DNA from: Gammaproteobacteria bacterium
GTDB lineage: Bacteria; Pseudomonadota; Gammaproteobacteria; Coxiellales; Coxiellaceae
Length of the DNA stretch: 64,000 nucleotides
Reading direction: 5' to 3'
Assembly: GCA_030425685.1 (NCBI GenBank)
Contig: JAUIAD010000005.1
Span: 97,093-161,092, forward strand
Part shown: in pieces, positions 26,793-35,825 of the stretch
Layout: each line of letters begins with the position of its first letter
How positions within the stretch are numbered: position 1 is the stretch's first letter
Made by a program: the position numbers and the translations under genes
The notes under the pieces: generated by a model
What the model saw: the letters and a program-made list of their open reading frames with translations, nothing else
Told to the model about the DNA's origin: nothing
The model's database searches: none

Positions 26793-27707
26793 TCACCTCA
26801 ACATCTCCCCAATAGCCTCACGATCCGGAATAGAAGGCTGTGCACCCTGCCGTGTCACAGACAGTGCAGCAGCGGCATTAGCAAAACAAATGGCATCTGT
26901 TAAAGCGGCCCTCTGTGCAAGCGCCACTGCAAAGGCACCATTAAAAGTATCCCCCGCTGCAGTGGTATCGATAACATCAACTTCTTTGCAAGGAATGATG
27001 GTCTCACCGCTCGCGTTGGCAAGTAGTGCCCCATTTTTTCCTAAGGTAAGAATTACATTAGTTGCACCTTTTGCTAATAACATTTGCGCCGCTTTGAACG
27101 CTTGCTTTTCATTGCTAATGCTTATCCCCGTCATTAATTCTGCTTCTGTTTCATTAGGTGTTAGGTATGTTATCGAGCGCAATAATGAATCCGGTAAAAC
27201 CTGTCCAGGCGCAGGATTAAGAATCACTTCTACTTGATATTGTTTGGCTATTTCTACCGCTCTCGTTACCGTCTCTAAGGGCGTTTCTAGTTGTAACAAT
27301 AAAACATCAGCTTGCGAAATAACGGCTTGTTTTTCTTCTATCTGTTGCGGTGATAAACCAGCATTAGCACCAGAAGCAACGGCAATGGAATTCTCGCCAT
27401 TTTTAGCAACAAAGATCAAAGCGACCCCTGAGGGATTATTATCATCATAAAATAAATGACTGATATCAATCTTATCTTGCCGGTAACTTTTAATAGCCTC
27501 ATCAGCAAAATTATCACGCCCAAGACAAGCAATAAAAGTAACATCTGCGCCGGCGCGACTAGCAGCAACCGCCTGGTTGGCACCTTTGCCACCTTGCGCT
27601 GTCATAAAAGTCCCGCCAAGAACTGTTTCGCCTGGCTTAGGTAGTCGATCAACGTGAGTAATTAAATCGGTATTGGCACTGCCGATCACAACTATATTAT
27701 TTGGCAT
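26793..27707 (-). CDS. rbsK: Ribokinase
   Basis: PfkB-family kinase of 304 residues that phosphorylates D-ribose to ribose 5-phosphate. The N-terminal signature GSANTDL...PKPGET...GGKGANQAVAASRAGA is that of ribokinases, with ECLGRD-like ACLGRDNF after it. The C-terminal DTTAAGDTFNGAFA holds the catalytic Asp. ATG start. It lies 12 bp downstream of a sugar transporter gene on the same strand, an arrangement that supports ribose uptake and activation. Confidence 0.93.
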   Translation of the reverse strand: MPNNIVVIGSANTDLITHVDRLPKPGETVLGGTFMTAQGGKGANQAVAASRAGADVTFIACLGRDNFADEAIKSYRQDKIDISHLFYDDNNPSGVALIFVAKNGENSIAVASGANAGLSPQQIEEKQAVISQADVLLLQLETPLETVTRAVEIAKQYQVEVILNPAPGQVLPDSLLRSITYLTPNETEAELMTGISISNEKQAFKAAQMLLAKGATNVILTLGKNGALLANASGETIIPCKEVDVIDTTAAGDTFNGAFAVALAQRAALTDAICFANAAAALSVTRQGAQPSIPDREAIGEMLR

Positions 27708-27719
27708 GTCACTATCTCT

Positions 27720-28724
27720 TTATATAACGCGAGCAATAATAATGCTTGCTAATCCCAGCACGTAAAGCAAGAACATAAACGCAATAAGTTTATTCGCACT
27801 TTTCGGTGCACTAGCAAATTCTTTCCAAATAAATACACCCCATAATGCAGCGATTAAAGTCGCCCCTTGGCCCAAGCCATAAGAAATAGCATAGCCAGCA
27901 GGACCGGCTGCAATTAAATTAAAGGTTAAGCCAATACTCCAGATAACGCCGCCGAGGATACCAATAAAATGTGTTTTTGTATCAGCTGCTTTAAAATAAT
28001 TGCCATAACTGGTTTTTTCACCAGATAGTGGTTTAAACATAAAGTAGGTGTTAAAAATAAAATTTGAAAAAAATAGCCCAAGTGAAAAAATAAAAGCTGA
28101 CGTGTAGGGGGTTAATTTCATCGGTAGTGGATCAACATAGTTAACGCTCATTGATGCAGCGAGAAAGCGGTAGAAAAAACCCATCAACACACCAGCAGTA
28201 AGTGAGATCAAAATGCCTTTAGCAGTAGTCTTTTGTTGTTGAGTATCCGCTTGTCGATAAATAATGGCATCAACAATAATGGCTAATGCCACCAGTGCTA
28301 CGCCAATAAATAAAAGCCAAGCGTTGCCAATGGGTACACCAATATAATTTATCACCACACCGATGACTAAGGCCAAGCCGATAGCAATCGGAAATGCAAC
28401 GGCCATGCCAGCAATATCAATAGCGCAGACCAGTAAAATATTGGCAATATTAAATAGGGCGCCGCTCCATAACGCCAGCCCGAGATTCTCGCCGCTAGCT
28501 TGACGAATATCGCTGAGAAAACTACGCCCTTCGTGGCCAAAGCTGCCCATGGTTAGTGCTAAGACTAACGTTAGCAAGACAACGCCAATGGAATAATCCC
28601 AATAAAAAAGCTGAAATGGCCAATGCTTTTTAACCAGCTTTTGCGTATTGGCCCAAGAGCCCCAGCAAAGCATGGTGATAAACGTCATAAAAACGGCTAA
28701 GCCATAACTGTGTACTACTACCAT
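27720..28724 (-). CDS. GRP-family sugar transporter (ribose/glucose type)
   Basis: 334 residues with ten hydrophobic segments; the opening FITMLCWGSWANTQK is typical of the glucose/ribose porter (GRP) group of the drug/metabolite transporter superfamily (RbsU, GlcU). Inner membrane. Transport of ribose is inferred from the ribokinase gene that follows 12 bp later in the same operon. A separate promoter for rbsK has no room. The start ATG is preceded by AAGGAACCAAAGG. Confidence 0.85.
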   Translation of the reverse strand: MVVVHSYGLAVFMTFITMLCWGSWANTQKLVKKHWPFQLFYWDYSIGVVLLTLVLALTMGSFGHEGRSFLSDIRQASGENLGLALWSGALFNIANILLVCAIDIAGMAVAFPIAIGLALVIGVVINYIGVPIGNAWLLFIGVALVALAIIVDAIIYRQADTQQQKTTAKGILISLTAGVLMGFFYRFLAASMSVNYVDPLPMKLTPYTSAFIFSLGLFFSNFIFNTYFMFKPLSGEKTSYGNYFKAADTKTHFIGILGGVIWSIGLTFNLIAAGPAGYAISYGLGQGATLIAALWGVFIWKEFASAPKSANKLIAFMFLLYVLGLASIIIARVI

Positions 28725-28754
28725 CCTTTGGTTCCTTTTGTGTTGCTATGGGGA

Positions 28755-29141
28755 CTAACCCGGTGTTTTTCGAAAACTGCCACCACAAATACTGTAGCAT
28801 TCATTGTAGGCGCTGGTGCAGTCGTAATTATCCTCGCAATTGGAAAAATCAGCAAAGCTGTTTAAAGAACGCTCAACCGCATCGTTTTGTGCGCGTTGCT
28901 TTTTGATGTAAGCGCGATAGGCTGGTTTGGCGGCATCAATGGCTTCAAAACGGCATTGTTGATATTCAATTTTATTTTTAGTCTCGCAACGTGATTTTTT
29001 GACGGCGCAACGCTGCATGCACTCTTTAGCTGCTTTGCTTAAAGGGGGTTGATAGGAATAATGGCTGCTTTGACAAGCAGTTAGAGACAGCGTGATTAGG
29101 CCCAGAGGTGCGAGCGCTTTAATAAAAGTCGAAAAGTTCAT
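28755..29141 (-). CDS. Small Cys-rich lipoprotein
   Basis: 128 residues. The N-terminal signal ends in the lipobox LTAC (Cys23), so the protein should be lipid-anchored. The mature part has about ten cysteines in CxxxC-type pairs (ECMQRCAVKKSRC, CEDNYDCTSAYNECYSIC), suggesting a disulphide-rich helical hairpin. No family is recognised. It lies 30 bp upstream of the ribose transporter gene on the same strand and may share its transcript. Confidence 0.75.
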   Translation of the reverse strand: MNFSTFIKALAPLGLITLSLTACQSSHYSYQPPLSKAAKECMQRCAVKKSRCETKNKIEYQQCRFEAIDAAKPAYRAYIKKQRAQNDAVERSLNSFADFSNCEDNYDCTSAYNECYSICGGSFRKTPG

Positions 29142-29277
29142 ATTGGAATACCTTGAAGGTTAAACGGACGAATATAGATAATAGGCAAAATCATTGCACA
29201 TTACCAGTTGGTTTATTTATGATCAAAGTTGATGTGGGTGGGTGTAGCGGTGGTGGCTAACTTTTGCTGATGATAGA

Positions 29278-29299
29278 CGTTTTGCGCTTGTGCAAAACG
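29278..29299. terminator. Hairpin after the FAD monooxygenase gene
   Basis: CGTTTTGC/GCAAAACG forms an 8-bp perfect stem with a 6-nt loop, 35 bp beyond the stop of the minus-strand monooxygenase gene. A T-run is missing, so function as a terminator is only likely. Confidence 0.4.
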
Positions 29300-29333
29300 A
29301 AAAGTAAATTACCATCTATGCGCGTCTTTTGTT

Positions 29334-30542
29334 TTAAGGCTGTTTTTTGCTTTTCTTAATTTGTTCGGCAAAGGCATCGGGATTAATTAAGTTTATAATT
29401 GGTTGCAGCAATTCAAAGCCGGTGTGAGTTTCGTAAAAGTGCGCACGATGTTCAATCATGGCAGTGTCATGGGTGACTTTTGTTGCCTGTTGTTTGCTTT
29501 CAATTTCGTGGAAGGTTGCGGCTATATTAGAACGGATCTTTTCGTATTGCTTTAATCCTTTTTCAGGTGCCTCATTGTTATTATCAAGGCATTCGGCAAG
29601 GATGTAGGAGTCGACCATCGCTAAGCTATATCCTTGGCCAATAACAGGGCCAAAAGCGTGGGCCGCATCACCAACAACACAGGCACGTCCACGTGACCAT
29701 TTTGTGAGGTTGGGGATCTCATAAACAGGAACAGCAAAGGAGTTTTCGTCCAAGGGTGCTGAGAGAATTTCATCAACCCAGTGTGACCAACCTAAGGTGA
29801 GTTCTTTCAGTTGTTCTAATGCGTGTGCTTTATCTTGTAGCTCTTCTTCAGGCATGCGGCAGGTTAGATACCACATATTTTCACCGCCCGCCAAGGGGGT
29901 AACCCAAGCACTTTTCCCGCGGGTTAAAATATTAAAGAGTGTTTTTTTCGGTACTGTAATAGGGTGGTCATTTTTAAGAATGCCGCCCCAGAAACAAATG
30001 CCCGCATAACTAGGTTTAATGGTATCGTCAATATAGTTTCTAGTTACTGAATTAATACCGTCTGCGCCAATGATGATATCAGCCTCAACGGAGGTGTCAT
30101 TAGAAAAATAAGCAGTAATTTTTTCGTTATTTTCTTCTACTTTGGTGCAGTGGTGGTCGAGATGTAGAACACCTTCGGGTAGCGCTTTGGCTAGACCTTG
30201 TTGCAGCCGTGTGCGTGACATAGGAATCATCGGATGACCGCATTCTTGATAAAATTGGCTAAGTTCTTCATGCAGCATCAGTTTTTCGTGGCGATCATAG
30301 ATTTCATAAAAACGAATGTCGGTATAGAGTTTATCAACTAAATCTTTCAGTCCCAGTTTCTTTAGAATACGGATACCTTGAGGATAAATCATAAATCCAC
30401 CACCGATATTGCTAAGCGTCGGTGTTTGTTCAAACACTTTGACATCAATATTCTTATTGATTAAAGCGTGTGCCAATGCCAGCCCGGCCATACCGGCGCC
30501 GATAACGGCTACTGAAAGCGTATTGTTTTCTTGTTGTGCCAT
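29334..30542 (-). CDS. FAD-dependent monooxygenase (PHBH fold)
   Basis: 402 residues. The Rossmann GAGMAGLALAHAL motif binds FAD at residues 16-28, the DG motif reads DIIIGADGINS, and the GD motif reads VGDAAHAFGPVIGQG. This is the three-motif pattern of group A flavoprotein hydroxylases (salicylate hydroxylase, TetX, UbiH-like enzymes). The substrate cannot be told. It is not one of the canonical ubiquinone hydroxylases, judging by its lone context and poor similarity around the GD motif. A GC-rich palindromic repeat lies upstream. Confidence 0.85.
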   Translation of the reverse strand: MAQQENNTLSVAVIGAGMAGLALAHALINKNIDVKVFEQTPTLSNIGGGFMIYPQGIRILKKLGLKDLVDKLYTDIRFYEIYDRHEKLMLHEELSQFYQECGHPMIPMSRTRLQQGLAKALPEGVLHLDHHCTKVEENNEKITAYFSNDTSVEADIIIGADGINSVTRNYIDDTIKPSYAGICFWGGILKNDHPITVPKKTLFNILTRGKSAWVTPLAGGENMWYLTCRMPEEELQDKAHALEQLKELTLGWSHWVDEILSAPLDENSFAVPVYEIPNLTKWSRGRACVVGDAAHAFGPVIGQGYSLAMVDSYILAECLDNNNEAPEKGLKQYEKIRSNIAATFHEIESKQQATKVTHDTAMIEHRAHFYETHTGFELLQPIINLINPDAFAEQIKKSKKQP

Positions 30543-30693
30543 AATTGAACTATAGCAGGTGGAATGTTGAGTTGCTAATGGCTGGTGGCGGTATTACTAG
30601 CTTATAAAACAATGAGTTGCCACCTTCTGTGCTGGGTTGGCTTATCAGAAATCGCCATCCCACGGTTTGACTACCGTAGTAGCAGGCCCTCTC

Positions 30694-30717
30694 GTAGGGG
30701 CGCAGCATGCTGCGCCC
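30694..30717. repeat. GTAGGGGCGCAGCATGCTGCGCCC repeat, copy 1
   Basis: A 24-bp element whose GGGCGCAGCATGCTGCGCCC core is a perfect palindrome. Other copies are at 60318, 62794, 62864 (variant), 63726 and 63779. It sits directly after the end of ahcY. Confidence 0.75.
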
Positions 30718-30733
30718 ATTTATCATTAGAGAA

Positions 30734-32047
30734 TTAGTAGCGGTAATATTCAGGTTTATAAGGCCCGCTGACAGGAATACCAAGATATTCTGATTGCTCA
30801 TTTGATAGTGTTGTTAACTTAGCACCAACGCGATCCAAGTGAAGACGCGCTACTTCTTCGTCTAAGCTTTTTGGTAACACATAAACATCAACATCGTATT
30901 TATCCGTGTGTTGCCATAATTCCATTTGTGCCAACACTTGGTTGGTAAAGGAGTTTGACATCACAAAGCTTGGATGGCCGGTAGCACAACCTAGGTTAAC
31001 TAAGCGACCACGTGCTAATAAAATAATACGTTTGCCATCAGGAAAAATAATGTGATCAACTTGTGGTTTGATATTTTCCCATTCGTATTGTTCCAATGAA
31101 GCAACATCAATTTCTAAATCAAAGTGGCCAATGTTACAAACAATAGCTTCATTTTTCATTTGTGCCATATGATCATGGGTAATAACATGTTTGCAGCTGG
31201 TTGCCGTCACAAAAATATCAGCTTGTGAAGCCATATCATCTAAGGTTACCACGCGATAACCTTCCATCGATGCTTGTAATGCACAGATGGGATCAATTTC
31301 AGTAATGCAAACAGAGGCGCCTAAACCACGTAGTGCTTGCGCACAACCTTTACCAACATCACCATAACCGCAGACAACCACCGTTTTACCAGCGATCATC
31401 ACGTCCGTTGCTCGTTTAATAGAGTCAACTAAGGATTCGCGGCAACCGTATAAGTTATCAAATTTCGATTTGGTCACAGAGTCATTGACATTAAATGCAG
31501 GTACTTTTAAGGTGCCTTGCTTTGCCATTTCATACAAACGGTGCACACCGGCGGTTGTTTCTTCTGACAAACCACGAATATCGGCAAGGAGTTCAGGGAA
31601 ATCATCATGAACGATTTGTGTTAAGTCGCCACCATCGTCTAGTAATAAGTTTGGCTTCCAGCCATTGGGTCCGCTCAAGGTTTTTTTAACGCATTCAACG
31701 TATTCTTCTTCTGTTTCGCCTTTCCATGCAAAAACGGGTACGCCTCTGGCTGCCATGGCAGCAGCGGCATGATCTTGCGTGGAGTAAATATTACAAGAAG
31801 ACCAACGCACTTCAGCGCCTAATTCAATCAAAGTTTCAATTAAAACCGCCGTTTGAATTGTCATATGCAGGCAGCCAGCAATGCGTGCGCCTTGTAATGG
31901 TTTTTCAGTGCCGTATTTTTTACGTAACGCCATTAGTCCAGGCATTTCGGTTTCAGCGATAGCAATTTCTTTACGTCCCCAGTCAGCTAAACTTAGGTCG
32001 GCAATTTGGTAATCGTTTTCTACAGAGGTCATGGTTGCAGTACTCAT
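30734..32047 (-). CDS. ahcY: Adenosylhomocysteinase
   Basis: Hydrolyses S-adenosylhomocysteine to homocysteine and adenosine, removing the inhibitor left after SAM-dependent methylation. 437 residues. Visible: the N-terminal [41 protein letters not shown], the SVTKSKFDN catalytic segment, the NAD-binding [16 protein letters not shown], and C-terminal [10 protein letters not shown]...[10 protein letters not shown]. It lies 28 bp downstream of metK on the same strand, so SAM synthesis and SAH removal are cotranscribed. Confidence 0.97.
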   Translation of the reverse strand: MSTATMTSVENDYQIADLSLADWGRKEIAIAETEMPGLMALRKKYGTEKPLQGARIAGCLHMTIQTAVLIETLIELGAEVRWSSCNIYSTQDHAAAAMAARGVPVFAWKGETEEEYVECVKKTLSGPNGWKPNLLLDDGGDLTQIVHDDFPELLADIRGLSEETTAGVHRLYEMAKQGTLKVPAFNVNDSVTKSKFDNLYGCRESLVDSIKRATDVMIAGKTVVVCGYGDVGKGCAQALRGLGASVCITEIDPICALQASMEGYRVVTLDDMASQADIFVTATSCKHVITHDHMAQMKNEAIVCNIGHFDLEIDVASLEQYEWENIKPQVDHIIFPDGKRIILLARGRLVNLGCATGHPSFVMSNSFTNQVLAQMELWQHTDKYDVDVYVLPKSLDEEVARLHLDRVGAKLTTLSNEQSEYLGIPVSGPYKPEYYRY

Positions 32048-32075
32048 CGTTGTTTGTATCCTATGGTTAAAATGC

Positions 32076-33251
32076 TTAAGCGACGGTTTCTAGTTTGGCC
32101 GCTTCACGTAGGGCGTCAACTTTATCCGTTTTCTCCCAGCTAAATTCAACATCGTCACGACCAAAGTGCCCATAAGCAGCGGTGTCTTTGTAGACGGGTT
32201 GCAAGAGGTTTAGTGATTTAATAATGGCTGTCGGACGTAAATCAAAAATATCACGGACGATTGCATCAAGATGATCACCGTCAATTTTGCTGGTGCCAAA
32301 TGTTTCGATGTGAATGGAGGTTGGTTCTGCTACGCCAATTGCATACGATACTTGCACTTCACAGCGTTCTGCCAAGCCAGCAGCAACAACATTTTTAGCA
32401 ACATAACGTGCGGCATAAGCAGCGGAGCGATCAACTTTTGAAGGATCTTTTCCAGAGAAACAGCCGCCACCGTGGCGTGCAAATCCACCATAAGTATCAA
32501 CAATAATTTTTCGACCGGTTAAGCCGCAATCACCAACAGGGCCACCAATAACAAAACGACCGGTTGGATTAATGTAGTAATTGGTATCAGCGTGCAGCCA
32601 ATTTTCAGGAATGATCGGTTTGATGATTTCTTCCATTACGGCTTCTTGCAATGTTTTCTGATCGATATCAGGATGGTGTTGCGTGGATAACACGACGCAA
32701 TCGATAGCAACAGGTTTGCCGTTCTCATAGCGCAAGGTGACTTGGGATTTGGCGTCAGGACGCAGCCAGCTGAGCTTGCCCGATTTGCGTAAAGTCGCTT
32801 GTTGTTTTACTAAGCGATGAGCAAGTGTGATAGGAGCCGGCATAAAAACATCGGTCTCATTCGTCGCATAACCAAACATCAAACCTTGATCACCCGCACC
32901 AAGTTGGTCGTCATCTTCACGGTCAACGCCCTGAGAGATGTCAGCGGACTGTTTGCCGATAGCGGTTAGTACGGCACAGGTTTCACTATCAAAACCCAGC
33001 TGAGGGTCGTTATAGCCAATTTGACGGATGGTATCACGCGCGATAGTCTCCATATCAACCCAGGATTGTGTGCTAATCTCGCCAGCAATCAACACTAGTC
33101 CATTTTTTAGTAAGGTTTCGCAAGCTACCCGACAATGAGGGTCCTCTTTGATTAACGCGTCTAATATAGCGTCTGAAATTTGATCAGCAATTTTGTCCGG
33201 ATGGCCTTCAGAAACGGATTCTGAGGTAAAAATAATGTCGTTAGTGGTCAT
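32076..33251 (-). CDS. metK: S-adenosylmethionine synthetase
   Basis: Makes SAM from methionine and ATP in the cytoplasm; 391 residues. Family motifs: [46 protein letters not shown] [37 protein letters not shown] and the C-terminal [13 protein letters not shown]. First gene of the metK-ahcY pair. The leader shows a repeat element rather than a recognisable SAM riboswitch. Confidence 0.97.
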   Translation of the reverse strand: MTTNDIIFTSESVSEGHPDKIADQISDAILDALIKEDPHCRVACETLLKNGLVLIAGEISTQSWVDMETIARDTIRQIGYNDPQLGFDSETCAVLTAIGKQSADISQGVDREDDDQLGAGDQGLMFGYATNETDVFMPAPITLAHRLVKQQATLRKSGKLSWLRPDAKSQVTLRYENGKPVAIDCVVLSTQHHPDIDQKTLQEAVMEEIIKPIIPENWLHADTNYYINPTGRFVIGGPVGDCGLTGRKIIVDTYGGFARHGGGCFSGKDPSKVDRSAAYAARYVAKNVVAAGLAERCEVQVSYAIGVAEPTSIHIETFGTSKIDGDHLDAIVRDIFDLRPTAIIKSLNLLQPVYKDTAAYGHFGRDDVEFSWEKTDKVDALREAAKLETVA

Positions 33252-33384
33252 TGCGCTTCGCTCACTCTCTAATGTTGATGAGAAAAAACGTTATATTAAT
33301 CAATTTTGTCTTAAATTGCATGTCTATTATATAAAGCAGGTTGGTGTGCTGAGGTGGAGAGTTGTGTCGCCCAATATGTCGACG

Positions 33385-33484
33385 TGCGCCGTCGTCCTGC
33401 GCCCCTGGATCAAGACCAGGGTAGGCTTTGATCGCGGGATCCAAGCTACGGCTAAAGACAATGGATCCCGTGGTCAAGCCACGT
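33385..33484. repeat. Composite palindromic repeat upstream of metK
   Basis: About 100 bp with nested stems: CCTGG...CCAGG (near 33406-33420), GGGATCC...GGATCCC (33436-33470) and GTGG-TCAAG-CCAC (33470-33483). The GGATCCCGTGGTCAAGCCACG end is of the GTCATCC/GGATCCC palindrome type frequent in intergenic DNA of intracellular bacteria. Confidence 0.5.
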
Positions 33485-33630
33485 GCTGACGAGCACCAAA
33501 AAGAGTGGAGTCCGTCATATCGTGAAATACAATTTTATCTGTAACAGTGCAGTAACAATGCTGGCAATTTATTTTTTACTTTGCTTAAAATGGATCATGA
33601 CATTATATAAATCGAATAGGGGAGTATTTT

Positions 33631-34275
33631 ATGCGTTCTATTTTTTCTTCTTCTTTGTTAATAGCCGGTGGTTTATTGGCTGCAACGATAAGCTTTGCGT
33701 CAACAACATCAACAACATCAACAACATCAACAACATCAGCAACATCAGGGGTTAAGCTTTATCATGAGCCTAGTGCTTCAGCAAAAGTCGTTGAGTCTGT
33801 AAGCCCTTCTCAACGTTTAGTGCCGATTTTTCGCCAACATAAATGGGTGAAAGTTGGTAATCCACAGGATGGAAAAGTTGGTTGGGTTAATAAGAAAGAG
33901 TATCGCCAGGCGGTAAGAGCTTATTATAAGCCTAATTTTCAAACGGTTTTTATTCGTAGTGAACAAGGCAAAGATGGTAAGCCAACGATGAGTGTTATGG
34001 CTTACAATAATGGTAAGAAGCTTTCGGACAAAGATGCGAAAGCGCTTTATGAAAAGTTACAGCAGCAGCAACGCAGTGAGTGGCGGGCCATGCGTCGTAT
34101 GGATCGCAGAATGATGCGTGAAATGAATCATTGGGGAATGGGTTTTGATCGGCCTTTCTTTATGCGTCCGGTGATCGTCATTAATAATCCGCAGCACCCG
34201 CCGTTACGTCCTGATGATCTTAAAAGTGCTCCGCCTAAACCACCAGTGGATGTGAAGCATAGCGAACATAAATAA
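33631..34275 (+). CDS. Secreted SH3-like domain protein with TTS repeat
   Basis: 214 residues. A signal peptide (to about residue 23, TISFA-S) is followed by a Thr-Thr-Ser tandem repeat of about five units. Then comes a bacterial SH3-like segment (VKLYHEPSASAKVVESVSPS, RLVPIFRQHKWVKV, GKVGWVNKKEY). The C-terminal half is Met/Arg-rich (MRRMDRRMMREMNHW) and ends proline-rich. Such proteins act in the periplasm or bind cell wall. ATG follows AGGGGAG. Function not established. Confidence 0.75.
   Translation: MRSIFSSSLLIAGGLLAATISFASTTSTTSTTSTTSATSGVKLYHEPSASAKVVESVSPSQRLVPIFRQHKWVKVGNPQDGKVGWVNKKEYRQAVRAYYKPNFQTVFIRSEQGKDGKPTMSVMAYNNGKKLSDKDAKALYEKLQQQQRSEWRAMRRMDRRMMREMNHWGMGFDRPFFMRPVIVINNPQHPPLRPDDLKSAPPKPPVDVKHSEHK
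33700..33747 (+). repeat. 9-bp in-frame microsatellite (TCAACAACA)n
   Basis: 5.3 copies of TCAACAACA (one unit TCAGCAACA) encode the Thr-Thr-Ser linker of the SH3-like protein. Since the unit is 9 bp, copy-number changes alter linker length without frameshift. Confidence 0.85.
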
Positions 34276-34425
34276 CAGCAGGTGATAGTGGTTTAAAACA
34301 GAATCACATTAAAGTGTAAGTGGTGTTTCAAAGCGCAATGCATGCTAGAAGTGCAAAGCGCTTTGGGGCATAGTAACAGAGCAGCCTATGGCAAGGCGGC
34401 CCCGTTTGTGTAAACGAAGGTTTCA

Positions 34426-34452
34426 CATAAAGTCATATGCCCTGAGCTGTTA
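34426..34452. repeat. CATAAAGTCATATNCCCTGAGCTGTTA repeat, copy 1
   Basis: A 27-bp segment nearly identical to 62993-63019 and 63040-63066. It lies between the convergent SH3-like and LuxR genes. The GCATATA/TATATGCCCTGAACC terminator at 49426 is related. Confidence 0.6.
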
Positions 34453-34489
34453 TGGCATACAAGTCTCAGGCTTCTATTTCAACCTCAAA

Positions 34490-35530
34490 CTACACCTCTT
34501 CGTGATGCGTTTGGAATGCTTCATATTTGTTAGCGGCGCTTTTCAGTTGGTTGCCTTCTTCGATATCAAAGTACAGCGGATCAAGAATAGCGTGAACATT
34601 ATGCGGCATTTGTAGGTGAATTGAATTGTTTTTGTCAAAATTGGGCATCACCCTTTGCTGCTTCATGGTTGCATCAAACTCGTGAATTAAAGCGGTGAGC
34701 TCTTTATTGAAAGCAATCTCGGTAGGCAGTTCTTTTTTGGATTTAATGCCGAGTTTGCTTCTAACCGAATTAATATGAGCTTCGACCGTACGAGCACTTA
34801 AAAATAATTCAAAAGCGATTTTTTTAAAGGTATACCCTTTTGCAGCTAAGTTTAAGCATTGTAGTTCACGACGGCTTAGGTAGGTTTCTTCTGAGGTACC
34901 ATCGAGATAAAAACGTTTTGTTTTAACAGCATTTAGAAAGCGTGCTTTTGCTTTTTCATTTTCTTCCGGGTTGGAGATATAGGGCGCTTCTTTAGATTGA
35001 GGCACTTTAACAAGATACTGTAACCTATTTTTCTTTGCTGCCTGCAATATATCTTTACCTTTATATTTGAAGTAGCGAACAAATTGTTTAACGGCTTTTT
35101 TGTGAGTATAGAAATTACGTAGCAGATTGGGGTTTTCTTTGCCCGCAGAAAAAATAATCATTTCAGTGTAGCCAAGATAATTTCTGAAATAAGTAACAAA
35201 ATGCTCGAGGCCAAATTTTTCCCGTATTGGATCAAGAACTTTTTGCGCATACTCACTGTTTGGATTGGCAAAATCATCAATCATCACGACGCTGGGAGTA
35301 TAGGCTATATCTAGAACAGGGCCGCCAACTTCATTAAGGTTGTTGTCCCAGTAAAAGCTATCAATGTCCTTTCGACTGCCAAGCGAAAAATAAGTTTGGT
35401 TCCAATAGAAGCGGCAATAGGAAAACGTTTTTGCATTTAAAAGCTGCAACAGCGGCTCGGCAAGTTTGTGGATCTTGTCTGCATGTGCCCTTAATGGGTG
35501 TTCCGGGGTGATACCTAGTCTATTAGTCAT
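34490..35530 (-). CDS. LuxR-type regulator, first of a tandem pair
   Basis: 346 residues. The C-terminal third contains a clear LuxR/FixJ helix-turn-helix at about 216-265 (LSRRELQCLNLAAKGYTFKK, then IAFELFLSARTVEAHINSVR). The N-terminal 200 residues form an unrecognised sensing domain rich in aromatics (FYWNQTYFSLGS, FYWDNNLNEVGGP); it could bind a small ligand as in other LuxR proteins, but no autoinducer domain is certain. Unusually, about 80 residues follow the HTH, with a conserved ILDPLYFDIEEGN element. It is paralogous over its whole length to the protein encoded at 35826-36851. No autoinducer synthase gene is nearby. Confidence 0.85.
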   Translation of the reverse strand: MTNRLGITPEHPLRAHADKIHKLAEPLLQLLNAKTFSYCRFYWNQTYFSLGSRKDIDSFYWDNNLNEVGGPVLDIAYTPSVVMIDDFANPNSEYAQKVLDPIREKFGLEHFVTYFRNYLGYTEMIIFSAGKENPNLLRNFYTHKKAVKQFVRYFKYKGKDILQAAKKNRLQYLVKVPQSKEAPYISNPEENEKAKARFLNAVKTKRFYLDGTSEETYLSRRELQCLNLAAKGYTFKKIAFELFLSARTVEAHINSVRSKLGIKSKKELPTEIAFNKELTALIHEFDATMKQQRVMPNFDKNNSIHLQMPHNVHAILDPLYFDIEEGNQLKSAANKYEAFQTHHEEV

Positions 35531-35558
35531 GTTGTGCCCTACTTAGTCATTTTGGGTA

Positions 35559-35586
35559 ATTTTACTTGCTTTAGAGTAGCCGTCAA
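35559..35586 (-). promoter_or_regulatory. Promoter of the first LuxR gene
   Basis: On the minus strand TTGACG (35586-35581), a 16-nt spacer and TAAAAT (35564-35559), ending 28 bp before the start codon. The same architecture precedes the paralogue. Confidence 0.6.
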
Positions 35587-35825
35587 GCAAATTAGGCCAA
35601 AAAAGGAACTTTTATTTTGCTTGAAAAGGAGACATTTGGGTGAATAATAGATGGTTAATGAATTTATTTTTTATAAAACAGATGGTTATAAATTTTGCAT
35701 TATATTTTTGCAAAAAATAATGCTGTTGTGTGGCGCTAGTAAATATCTATCAAAAAGGACGCAAAATGTTGGCGTCTTTTGCTGATTATAAAAGATGCAA
35801 TTACAACGACGGCTGTAATCCTCGA

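Noticed and set aside
33252..33630. SAM or SAH riboswitch upstream of metK-ahcY
   Set aside because: The leader shows a GGATCCC palindromic repeat, not the conserved cores of known SAM/SAH riboswitches that I could recognise.
33193..33755. Plus-strand ORFs between metK and the SH3-like gene
   Set aside because: They run through the palindromic repeat and overlap the well-supported gene at 33631 in another frame.
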